NCBI GenBank assembly: GCA_914767715.1
Contig: OU612068.1
Coordinates: 4,278,001-4,342,000 of the forward strand
Length of the DNA stretch: 64,000 bases
DNA from: Membranipora membranacea
Lineage: Eukaryota > Bryozoa > Gymnolaemata > Cheilostomatida > Membraniporidae
Direction: 5' to 3'
Every line of letters begins with the position of its first letter. Within the stretch, counting starts at the first letter, position 1. Positions 23,731 to 35,700 of the stretch are shown here, piece after piece. Under the pieces are notes generated by a model. It did no database searches, had not been told where the DNA came from, and saw only the letters and a program-made list of their open reading frames with translations. The translations under genes and the position numbers were made by a program.

Positions 23731-26700
23731 ATGTGGGGGCCTCAAGGTGGGCATAATGTTAACGCTACAGATGATGATCAGTTTCCAACTCTCGGCGGCG
23801 GACCCGGCTCAAGGCGACCTCAACATGGTGGGTAGTAAATCTGATGAGAATTGCCGGCTAGTTTCTTACATTTAGATTCATGACATTTGATGCAAGTCAA
23901 TTTTTGTACTGACTACTGCTTGCCTCACACAGGGCAGAGACTGAACTTCAGTGTCACCCACACTTTTTAGATAATGTTTATTTGATTACCTTGAGATATA
24001 AAGTGACAATGCCTGCATCTGATATCATGAACAAAAACACAGATATATTTGTAGCTCCACAGATGCGCGGGCAAACACCTCCTCGCCCAAACACAAGGAC
24101 TCCCCCAGGAGCCTCAACAAGAATAGCCATGGGTGCTGCTCCATTCAAACCCTCAACAAACCATACGGACTATTCTCCGTTCAATGCTGGCCCACCAATG
24201 AGCTGTGGCACTAGTAAACCTGAGAAGGAGAACACAGGTTTTAGAGCTGGACCTCCCATGTCTAAACATGAGTGGCAAAGTGGCGGTGGTGATATACTGG
24301 TCAAAGCTGTCAAAAAGGAGGCACAGAGTGGGTCTTATTTCTCATACTTTGTGTACACCAGTTTTATGTACAAAGAAAAGTTTAAATTGAGAGTGGTTAT
24401 CTTTGTTTGGAGGCTAATAATGCCTAATGGTGCTCTGTGCACATATTGCTATCAGATTTCACTTTGGTAAAATGCAAGGTAGCAGAAGGCCCAACTTCTA
24501 CAGTGCATGTTTAGGGTATGATAATGTTGGGCAGCACATTTAGTATTCTCTATGTGTGAGCTACAACTCAACTCCCTTATTTCAGTTCTTCAGCAGTCTA
24601 CAGCCAGTGTTGCTATGAGGACAAGCAAGCCTAAAAAAGTACCTCCGGAGTTGATTGAGGGATTCCTGAATGGCGATAAGAACCCTGTAAGTGCCCTTAT
24701 GGAGTACTCAGCCATGAGTAGACTTCACACGACCTTCCAAGAGTGTAACCCTATCAATCCGGGTATAGGCATGAGGTGAGTAAACTCTTACTTGTAAATG
24801 TATGTTTGGGTGCATAGTCCATAATGCCTTGAGTTCTCTTATCATGCAATACTACTCAGCTGTTCAAAACTGTTCAAAACATTTCATGTTGGAGCAATGT
24901 GTTTGCTGCCATCCATTCCCTTCAACAGTACTGGGTTTCAACTTTACAACTGCTGTTTTAACACATACTTTTTAAGTCTTCTGATTCATCAACTTTGGTA
25001 GAGGCCTATGTCCAGTCATGGTGAGCTGCAGGTTAATGCTCACTCAAAATCATCTCACTTTAATTGTTGTCAGGTTTGCCTGTGTGTGCTCTGTTGATGG
25101 AGAAGCGTACCCACAAGGCCAGGGTAAGACAAAGAAGGAAGCCAAGACTAATGCAGCTAAGGAAGCATTCCAGTCAATACTTGGTTTAGGCGAGATTGAC
25201 GATGATGGAGGTAAATGACACATGATTTTATGTAGTAACACCGGTCATTCCACTTTTTCAATTCTTTGGAACAGAACCTCTGATCTAAAGAGACAAACTA
25301 CTTACAGATTGGTTTTATTATGTCAGCTTAGCGATGCTAATGGGAATTTGTATGGATAAACATTGGAGATGGGAAACTGGATGTTTCGGTATAAAAAAAA
25401 CAGAAATAAAAACCACTATAGGTCTATATCTCTTCACAGGTTTTGAAAGCTTATGCAATAAATACTCAGTAATTCACTTGTAATGTTTACAAATACATAA
25501 TACAAATACTTTATTGGCAACTAAGTCATCCCATTTGAAATGTTTTGCACTCAGTGCCAGAAAAAAATGATAATTTCTCTTTGCAGACAGCTCTAAAGTG
25601 GTGTATGACTCTTTAGGGAGGAAACTTGTGATAAAATCAGATGGTATTGAATCATCATCAGGTGCTAGTATGGCTCAGGTCACAGCCATCGATCAGGAGG
25701 AACCTCATCATATGGTCGGTATATCTAATGCACCTTGTAATATTTCAGTTCATCTTAGATGTTTGATGATTGTTTTCGTATGTTACTCTGTAGTTGTCTA
25801 GTCAATAAGTTGGTGAATGCCAGGGACCATAAAAGGAGCATTATGCCCAATTATGCATTAATAAAGATCAGCCATCCAAGTACCTGTTCAGGAACAAATA
25901 GTAATATGAGCGAGAGAATACTAGAACCAGCAGAAAGCAGCATGTCCATAGTTCTGTACTCACTCACTACTGCTTCTTTATCATGTTACAGACGCTTACA
26001 GCTGCTGGTGCTTTAACAAGGAACCCTGTATCAGTTCTACAAGAATTCTGTCAGAAGAAGAGGATGCCGTTTACCATATCTGTGGAGGATGTGGCTGGTC
26101 CTGATGGGTAGGTGAAACAAACCAATATATATTGTGTATTTGTCTGGATGGGATTCAATGGGATGTACAGCCCAATATATGATTATCTTCACATGGCAGT
26201 CTGCATAATCATCTCTTCCTAATAATAGGTTATTTCTGTGTAAACACTCTGGCATAAAAAATCGTACTATTTTATCCATAAGTCAAATCGATATAACATA
26301 CTCGTATTGTATCCATAAATCATATTGATGTAATATATGTATACTGTTATCACACTGAGGAATGTAAGGAATGGGGTTCATCATCTGACTGGCACACCAA
26401 GGATTAACATTGGAGCAATCAGCTCCTTGCTTGAAACTAGTGTTCACACGCTGGTCAAACAATTTATAACCAGTATTGTAATGATTTGAAATTGTCTGCT
26501 CTTGAACAAAACCCTAGGTAGAAAACACAACTCCCAAATGGTATGTGTCCAAAATCCACATTAGAGCATATAGTAAACCTACAATTAACCTTGTACTTTA
26601 TATGGCCCATATTTATTATACAGGTTTGTGGCCTCAGTATGTGTGAATAATGAGACTATACCTATAGCTACCGCTGCAGGGCGAACAAAGAAGGAGGCTA

Positions 26701-29700
26701 AACGTCTAGCTGCTGATAATGCTGTTCAGCTTCTCATGCATATGGATGCTGTAAGTTGATCATCTCTGTCATCTTTATAAATATTTTGGGTAATTTGTTT
26801 GGTTGGCAGGAAATTTTCACCAAACATGGTTATTGTTTCATCATGCCTTCATTAAGTAAAATCATTTTGAGGGCCTAAACAGAATGTTAGTAATATGCAA
26901 GGTCTGTGTATTCTAGAACGATTCATTCAACATGACAACTAAAATGTTCACACATTAATTATTATCCTCACATATGAAAAGAAATTTATGGCTTAGGAAG
27001 AAGATGACTTCTGCTAAATTCTATCAAAGGAATCCAAATCAACTGATTATCACAGTATGAGGATAACTCACATTATACAATTTATCATTTCTTATACATC
27101 TTACAGCCGCAACAGCCGGAGGAAGAGGCTACACACTTTGACAGAGTAGCCATGTACTCAAATCAGAAACTCTATAAATTACTACAGGGAATACCTGAAT
27201 ACCTCGCTGGCCGTAAGGTCATGTCAGCTTTCGTTATACAGATCGGTAGGTGAAAGATTACTGTTACTACCTCAGAGGAGAAAATATCAACTAGAGTAAA
27301 GTTTCACTAGTTTAGTTAGTTTAATATTATCCAGCACCAATCTTCTGGCTGAGGGTTAAGTATATGAAAGCTCCACCCGCAAATAATTCTCCTCTAGGGT
27401 AAATACAATGGTTAATTTTTATTCCTTCCGATATGGCAGCCCTTCTGGCTCATTTTTTCATCTTGAGTTCTAGGTGAGTGATTGTTTCATATAACAAACT
27501 CTTCGTGAGAATCACAATCTTTATACCGAATATCGAAACTGTAGATGTGTTTCGTAACTACTAGTCTAGTGATCAGTTAGTTATGTAATCCTCCCTTTAT
27601 AACTATTCAATTTAATCAATCAACCTTTAATCAACCTTAAACATTCTAATGTTTTCTCTCTTACTCTATAGGTGATGATCTGGGTGATGTTATAGCCTTA
27701 GGAACAGGTAACACATGCATAAATGGGGATGGGCTGAGCATGGACGGCCGAGTTCTGAATGATAGCCATGCTGAGGTGATAGCCAGAAGATCTCTACTCA
27801 AGTATGTTCATTTTTTATTATGATTTGACTGGGCCATTACAAGGTAGGAGGCCTTACTATATCCGCAGCGGGAAAAATCTTGATCATATTTGATCATACC
27901 CCAGGGATAGTTTGTGGGTACTCTGACAATATTTGAGCCATGATTATGTATTACAAAGGTGCCCGCTTTATCTCACAGCAGTGTCTTTGAGCAGTTTGAA
28001 ACAGTTTAGTATACTCAGCAAATACTACCAACAAAGATGGCACAATTTCTCTATGATGCAGACCACTGCCTTGCTTGATCTCACCTATTTCTATAAACTA
28101 TATTCTTATAGATATCTGTACAAAGAGCTGAAGAATTATTATGAGGGGAAGGAGTCGATATTCTGTGACTCGGAGCACACACCTGGTCTCGCTATGCTCA
28201 AACCAGACATAGCCTTACATCACTACATCAGTACTGCTCCTTGTGGGGACGGCGCCCTGTTTAGTCCTAGGTATGTATAGCCATAAAACACTCACAGTCT
28301 AATTGCTTGTTGCTGACTAACTATGCTTTTGAATTTGCGACTTGTTGTTTCCATGATATTACCAGATCTTTCGTAACTTTCATTAAATGATTGATGAACA
28401 ACGGTTCCCCCTTGGTAAAAAACCCACCTGTTCACCTGCACTTTATCGGTCTCACAACCACCCCGGAGTTACCCCACTACTGCATCTTACTATGCCTATA
28501 CCAACACTATTATTATTTCACTCACATGTTACTGACACGTTATACTGTTCTTGTTCTGACAGCTGTAGTTTATATGTTCGGTTTTACTGCTCTGTTTCAG
28601 TGAGCTCAGGGAATATGAGGACGAGGATGAGGGTATTTTACCGTTTCTTAGCGACAGGTAATATTCTCTCTCTCATGTATCTGCTGGACTACGCTCCTAT
28701 GTATTCTTCTGATTTGACTGATGTTTCAAGCACTATGTGAATTTTAGTCATTCTAGTAATGACAATGCTTAAACAAGATAGTGTTGTGTACCTGGCATCT
28801 CAACTGGGAAATTGCTTATACGTATGATTTGTGCAGGATATGGACTGAGCTGAACAACAGTTACTCCTCTCCATCTGTGTGGTACATACTGGAATCATTA
28901 TCGGTGATCTGGTTTTTAATGGTTGTTTGAAACTTGACCACATTGTGTGTATTTGTAGGGAACTGGTGCTACATGGAGAAGATACTGCGTCACAAATAGA
29001 AAATGGTCTTCACCTGCCTACATTTACAAGCGATGCTCATGGAAACCTCAGGACTAAAATCGAAACTGGTAAGTGTGTTGCATGTTTGATAAAGCGCATA
29101 TAAAGTATTGCTTCACTGATATTTAGCCACGTAAATGGGCAAACCACCACCACCACCACCACCACCACCACCACCACCACCACCACCACCACCACCACCA
29201 CCATTCACAAACAATGATACAACACTCCACTTTCAGTGCATTGAACACACAATATTTATGATCAATGTTCCTCTTGTTATCAGGTGAGGGAACTATACCT
29301 TTAGAGAAGGGACGTAACTACATACAGACATGGGATGGTATAGTTACAGGGCAGAGGCTACGTACCATGTCATGTAGTGATAAAATACTCCGCTGGAATG
29401 TACTCGGTATTCAAGGCTCTCTACTCGGCCATTTTGTAGAACCAATATATATCACATCTGTCACCCTAGGTATGTCACATCCGACAGAACGATAATATAG
29501 CTTGCCCTGTATACCAAGTTATATAAAAAGACCGTACACATCATTGTCGTGGTCCTCGTAATGACTCTCAGCTAAAAACTTAGTAAACCTGAGTTTCATG
29601 TGAAAATGTAATATCCCAATACACTCATACTCAATATGTTTCATGTCCTGTAAAGACCGCTGGAGAGCTGCTAATAAAACAGACACAGACTTGTGAATAA

Positions 29701-30832
29701 ATTAATGGCAATATTTTCCCTTATCATACTAATAATGATCCAGTATCTTCATTTTTAAGGAAATTTATTTGATCACGGGCACTTATCTCGAGCCATTTGC
29801 TGTCGTGTACCAGAAGAAGTGAACGCCATGCTGCCTGAGGGGTTCATGCTGAACCATCCGTACCTGGGTAGAGTCACTATGTATGATACTCCAAGAGGCT
29901 GTGAGAAAACAAACTCACTCTGGTGAGTGGAATAAAAATTCATTATTTGATCACCAAGGCAGGCAACAGGATCGGAGTTGATATTCTTCAAATTAAAAAA
30001 TCGAAATCAAAATTCTGATTGATATTTAGGATTTTTTGATTTCTTCAGTAAAAGCTCCCATATGCAGTCTTGTGTGATGTCTCTGTGTATGTCTGTATGC
30101 GCTATATCTGAGATGTATACATCTTACTTTGTAGTGTAAACTGGTGTGTGGGAGACGATCTCATTGAAATCTGTGATGGAAGAACTGGCAAAAGTGTGGA
30201 AAGGTAAGAGATGACCCGCAATTAAATATAAATTGGTTGTGAAACTTTGTTGGAGCCTTCATTAATGACTAATGTGCTGTCCGTGCAGAATTGAATCAAT
30301 TTTCCAAAAAATGCCGTACAAATTCAAACATAACTTCAAAAACTCCCACACAACAATATAGATTTAGCCAGACCATACAGATTGGAGGACCAAGACTGAG
30401 CCAGTTGGGGACAACTTCATGTTTATAAAACTGAATCAGATGAGTCCCAACTATCGATGGATTCAATCTTTTTGTGCAATTTTTACTGATGTTGTAACCC
30501 AGTGCCATTAATAAATACCATCATACCGTCATGTGTCATACCCATACATAGATATACCTCATCAGTTTGCTCACATTGTTGTCAGGTCACCGTTCCGTAC
30601 CGGAGCCTCTGGTGCTAGTCGTCTGTGTAAGGCCGGCTTCTTACACAGGTTCAGAGAGATGGCTAAGTTAGCCGGCCGTACAGATCTACTCAGAATAGAG
30701 ACGTACAGAGATGTCAAATACGCCAACGAGAAGTACGAGCGCGCCAAGGTTGTCTTCAGAGAGAGGCTCAGAGATCGAGGCTATGGGTGCTGGGTAACAA
30801 AACCAGTTGAACAAGAGCTTTTTAAAAAGTAA
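23731..30832 (+). CDS. ADAR: ADAR, double-stranded-RNA adenosine deaminase (two dsRBDs plus deaminase), complete
   Basis: Sixteen exons: 23731-23827, 24055-24327, 24586-24775, 25074-25210, 25587-25714, 25992-26107, 26624-26750, 27107-27245, 27672-27801, 28112-28270, 28601-28657, 28959-29068, 29284-29469, 29760-29922, 30135-30203 and 30586-30832. They total 2328 nt in one frame (775 aa). The protein converts adenosine to inosine in dsRNA. The N-terminus is Gly/Pro-rich with AGPPM repeats. dsRBD1 is about residues 156-225 and dsRBD2 about 286-354, both with the KTKKEAK/RTKKEAK signature. The deaminase runs from about 366 to the end. Zinc and catalytic residues: HAE (H435, E437), PCGD (C490) and SCSDK (C585). 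E556 in GEGTIP matches the base-flipping glutamate of human ADAR2. Architecture is ADAR2-like, without Z-DNA domains. The ATG is preceded by an in-frame stop at 23698. Confidence 0.95.
29143..29203 (+). repeat. (ACC)n microsatellite, about 20 units
   Basis: An uninterrupted trinucleotide run in ADAR intron 12, between exons ending 29068 and starting 29284. No coding role. Confidence 0.97.
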
Positions 30833-32678
30833 ATCCAACTACCAGAAAAATGTGTGAAAAAATTAAGAGTGATGACGATACCTAACATAAAAGTAGATCT
30901 TCCAACTTAAAAGATGTGCTTTTTTTTAATCCATCAGTTTAGTGAAAAATAAATTTGTTGAGAACGCTGCACTTGTTTAAAAAATTTCTTTGGCTTTTTC
31001 AGTTCCCGTTATCAAAAAAGTTCCTGTTCAACTTGTCTCATAACTCAGTGTATCCATGTAAATATCGGATGTATACAACCACTTGTCTGTAGATAATAAC
31101 ATCATTATCGTGTGCGTGAGAGTCAAAATCTCATGTATTGTTTGCTTTAAATTTTTGGCCTTCTCAGGAGTTTTCTCCACCTTGCCAACTCCTATATAAA
31201 TCATTTGGTCCTAAGATAAAATACTCTGCGGGCTAATCCCAACTCAACAAGGCAAGCTTGTTGCAAATGAACTCTTGATCTTTTGAATGAGTTCATGATG
31301 GCCTTGGTCAGGTTTTGTGGAAAAAAATCGGAAAAATTTTTAACAATACTATACATTTGGCCCTATATTTAGCCCAGAATACACACACGGAATTGTTCAT
31401 TCCTTTGTTTTCTAGTCAGAAATACTATACTATGGCCAGGCAGTCTCTCAATCTATACAATATTTTTGCCAAAGAAATTTTAGTTCTAATTCCTTTATTT
31501 TAGTTATTGTTGTATTCTGGATTTAAAATAAAGTTTATAGCATGAGCTCTGAATTCACATCTTTGTTTCTTGCTGAGTTGATTGGAAAGACTGTGGATGG
31601 TTTGGTAGCCTCAGTCATAATTTTAGCGGGTGATCAAACCGTGTTGACTTTCTTACTTGTAATCTCCCACAAAAAGCCTTGTTGAGCAGTTATAATTAAA
31701 GATGATTCTTTTTCATTATTGAAATACAAAGAATAGTGGGGGTCAAAGGTGAACCTTAGAATTGGGTGTTGAAAATTGTCATATTTACGCACACAGCAGT
31801 TCTGGGGTTCAAACCTAAGAATTGAAACATTTGTTAAAATATTTGTGTCAATTGCAGTTTCGGGTGTTTTGGGCACATGTCAATGAGCATAGGTAACCTG
31901 ACACAAAATCCTCAGCTCGTTTCTGAAACTTTTTGTATCATAGTTGTAAACAAGTTACATAAGTCCTAATCATAAGTATCTTGATGTTGTAGATTGTTCA
32001 TATAGACATCGCCCTCATTTGGGTCCAAATTAGATCAATGCAAAGAGAGGTATAAGATATTTGTTACCTACAAGTCCAATAATTGCAGGAACATATATAT
32101 AGTATCTTATTCCGTACATACATTAATCTAATTCCCAGCCAAAATGAGAGCAATGATTATATGAACTCAATATCAAATCAAGATACTTGGGTTTCTTGTA
32201 ACTTGTGACTAAGTCCTATATATTGTATTTCGCAGGTAAGTTCCACTATAATTTATAACCTGCTTCATCTTAGTGTAAGAGTAAGACCAATGTCTCCTTA
32301 ATTGCCAAGATAAGTGTATGCCTGACCAAGTTGGTGCCGGCCTTGTCAGCAGTTGAGTATTTATAAAGAATGCTGCCAGCGCAACTTTAAAATACGATAG
32401 TAAAAGTAATGTTGTGATATTTCCATGATTTATTAGGAGAATAGGCATCAGCTTGAATTATTAATTAACACAATACTGATCAAGTAATAGGTTATAAACC
32501 CAAAGTTATTGCGTATCACCGAGCCAATCAATATCTGCTGCCTGTTACCACCCTTATCTAAACATGAAGATTTTTCTTGTAAAAATGTATCTTGTTGTAC
32601 ACACCTAGTTACAGTCAATCATGCAATTCAGACCGGGCCAACTTTACACATCACAGCATGTGAACACAGAGGCATTTC
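30833..32678. other. Intergenic region between ADAR and the harmonin-like gene
   Basis: AATAAA at 30948-30953, 116 bases past the ADAR stop, is the likely poly(A) signal. The rest contains only short, unsupported open frames on either strand. I looked for a harmonin N-terminal (HHD) exon here and did not find one. Confidence 0.5.
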
Positions 32679-32720
32679 ATGCAACGGGATAAGCCTAAAA
32701 CTCACATATGGATATCAGAA

Positions 32721-35700
32721 ATGGCTGATAGTAACTTTTATGATACAAGGATAAAGAGGAATGTCACCAGTAACCATGTATGGGAGAAACAGTTTGTTAA
32801 TCCTCCGCGACTCTGGTCAAGGAAAACACAGTGAGTTTGTGCAATATTTGTCAGACTGTGAAATTTATTTTATGCATCATGACATTATAATAGTCATCAT
32901 CTTTTGGAAACCTCGCTGGTTTACTATTTACTTTCTGTTAAGATACTAGTATGATCATAGCTGGCTTTCAGTGTACAATTTAAACACAGTATTTCTCCCT
33001 ATAAACCAGACAAAGGGATTGGTGTGACACAAAGTTATAGACTGTCATATGGTTGTCAATAACTTGGAATATAAATCTTTTTTTTCAAATTCATTCAACC
33101 CATGGATGGCTGTGATTATGTGATATGTGTGTCTGTTTTTGCAGATCTTTTATGCCAGCAGGATCGGAGAGTAGATCTCCGAGAAGTCGTTCTCTCTCAC
33201 CAGTTAGGAGAGTACAAATCTCCTCAGCAGATAAGGATGAGGTGAGGATTATACATCTAAGAAGGAGCAGATCTAATCCACTAGGCTTCTCTATCAGGGG
33301 CGGTGAGTGTTTTTATCTGTCATTATCTTAGGAATATGTATAGATAATGCCCTATCACATGTACAGGTAGAGTTAATGTCAATGAGATAAATCTATACAT
33401 GTAAATGCAGTTTATTTTGTTTTAGACGCTCAACAAACAAAAACCAAAAATATAACTCATTGTATAACGTTGCACACTCACCTCTAGTTTTTAAACTTTC
33501 CAAAATCTTTGTCCGGATTACCTCTCCAACTCTTACAGTGGAAAATAGTTAGCAATTCTTAAATACAAGTTAGTTACAGGTCATAAGTGTTTCACCTATG
33601 AAAAAAATTGACCTGCGAAACTATTATGTAGTATGGTGGGCTCTCTACCATACCCGCCATCCAATTATACTAAGTTATAATGTATTAAAAAGAATAAGTG
33701 GTCAACTATAATGTTGATATTATATTCAGTCAGTAACTATAAAACACAATGATGTGTGTGACATCAACATGATGCCGATGACACATCACACTGTTTATGA
33801 GTCGTGTGTGCCCAAGAAGGAAACAGGTTTGTAATTCCACCCAATTACGCCAATAAGTTTAGTGACATCTTCATGCAGACGCATGAATCAGTATTAGCGT
33901 TGGAGTTGGTTGTCTTCGTGGTGACTCTACTCCCCCATGATCTGCAAGGTGACATCATTTATCTCTGTGAAATCAATTGCTCTCATTCTCTCTGCTAAGA
34001 CCTGAATGATGTTTTTGAACTTATACTGGTTTTCCTCAGCTTCTACGATGTTACCCATACATTTGCGATTGCCAATCTGTAGTAAGATAAGCCAACAAGA
34101 TGATGATCCTCCCCGAAAACCGTCTCTCTTATTTTGAGAGATTTGTAGATGAACTCTGTAGCTAGCTGGTATTCACCTTGACTTTGATGTACCATGGCTA
34201 TATTGTCATAAGATGAGGCCTCCGCACAGCTGTCTTCTCCCAGGTTCAGCCGTCTTATTTGTAGTGATTCCTCATGACATTTCAAAGCCTTTTCATATTC
34301 ACCGCGAGCGAGATGTGCGTTTCCGAACCCTTCGTAGATCTCAGCGATGTCCAGATGATCTTCACCTATAGTTTCCAGTTTCATGTTGAGTGACTCGGTG
34401 TAAAACATCAGTGCCTCATTGTGCTCACTCATTGCAGAGTGCAAAATCGCTTTGGAATGATGCAAATCAGCCAGATGAGGATGATGTTCTACCATTTTAG
34501 CAATTTTCTCAAAATGTGACGTTAATAAAGCTTTAAAAATACCACCAAAGAGTGCAGATGCAAGGAGCGCCACAGCTGTCCAAAAGATGCCCATGTAGCC
34601 AGTTTCAATGAAAAGATTGAAATCAGTGTGTAGCCTAGTTATGGCTTTCAATGGCTCACTAATCCACTCAAGAGTATTGCTTGGTGTTTGGCCTGTCTGC
34701 CCCTGTGTTTTACAGACCTTTAGTCCAATCATGGTGGCTCTTAAGTAGTCAATAACTGCCTCTCCAACCTCAAATTGAAGATGGTGAACTTCACCTTTTC
34801 TCAAATGTACGAGTGCAGGGTCCCAAGTTGGGTCCTGATGATCCTGTGCCTGGATTTCGAGTGCTTGGTTGTAATGGGTTAACGCTTGATCAAGCAATCC
34901 CTTGGTAACATGAATTTTGCCAGCAGTGAACTGGGCAGTGTGGTTGGTGACACCCTCTTCAGATTCGAAACAGTGCTTAGCGTAAGCAAGTGCTTGATTT
35001 AAGAACCCAAATTCATGCAAGATTTCGGTGGCAGCCAGCTTTAGTTCATAGGAAGCAGGTGTCTGGTCAACCAAACGACAAAGTTGATCTGTATACCAGG
35101 TTCGTAGATGATCTTTCACTTTCTTACTCACAGCATAAAGCCCACCCTCTGCATTTTCTACGACTTCCAAGATGAGTTTTTTGTCTGAATCATACCTGGC
35201 TGTGGCATTTTCTATGCGGATTTTGGACAGAGCTTGTATAAGGCATTTTCTATCCAATACAACAGCAGTCTTGAGTGTTTGTCTTTCCCGCATTGGCATC
35301 TGGATGTGCAGCTTTTCAGTCGTGCGCAGAGCATTGAAAATCTCGAAAAGACACCATGCTCGTGTCAAAGGTACAGGATCATTCCAAGGGGACAGAATCA
35401 ACAACACCTGCCCAATGTCCCTGGTCTTACTTTGGAACGTCGAGCTGAACCAGTCAAAAGATTTTTCTTCAAGATTGTCTTGGTTGCTTGTGAACAGATC
35501 AAACCAGAAATATGCGTCTGGATTTTTCTCAGCATGTTGTTGCATAACATCAAACACTACATCATAGAAACTATACTGCCAGGCATGCGAGACAAATATG
35601 GTGGCCCGGCCGACATATGGCTCCCCACTGGGGTCCTCTCTTCCATAGTACCTGTTAATATACGGTTTCCCTGATTTTCTACATTGGCCTCCTATGTACA

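Noticed and set aside
28387-28740. Two overlapping plus-strand frames (117 and 70 codons) between ADAR exons 10 and 12
   Set aside because: They span the intron and the 57-nt ADAR exon 11 in wrong frames; exon 11 in its own phase gives the conserved deaminase.
34990-35674. Plus-strand open frames of 61-146 codons
   Set aside because: They lie opposite the TIR-like/TPR coding exon and show no family features; antisense shadows.
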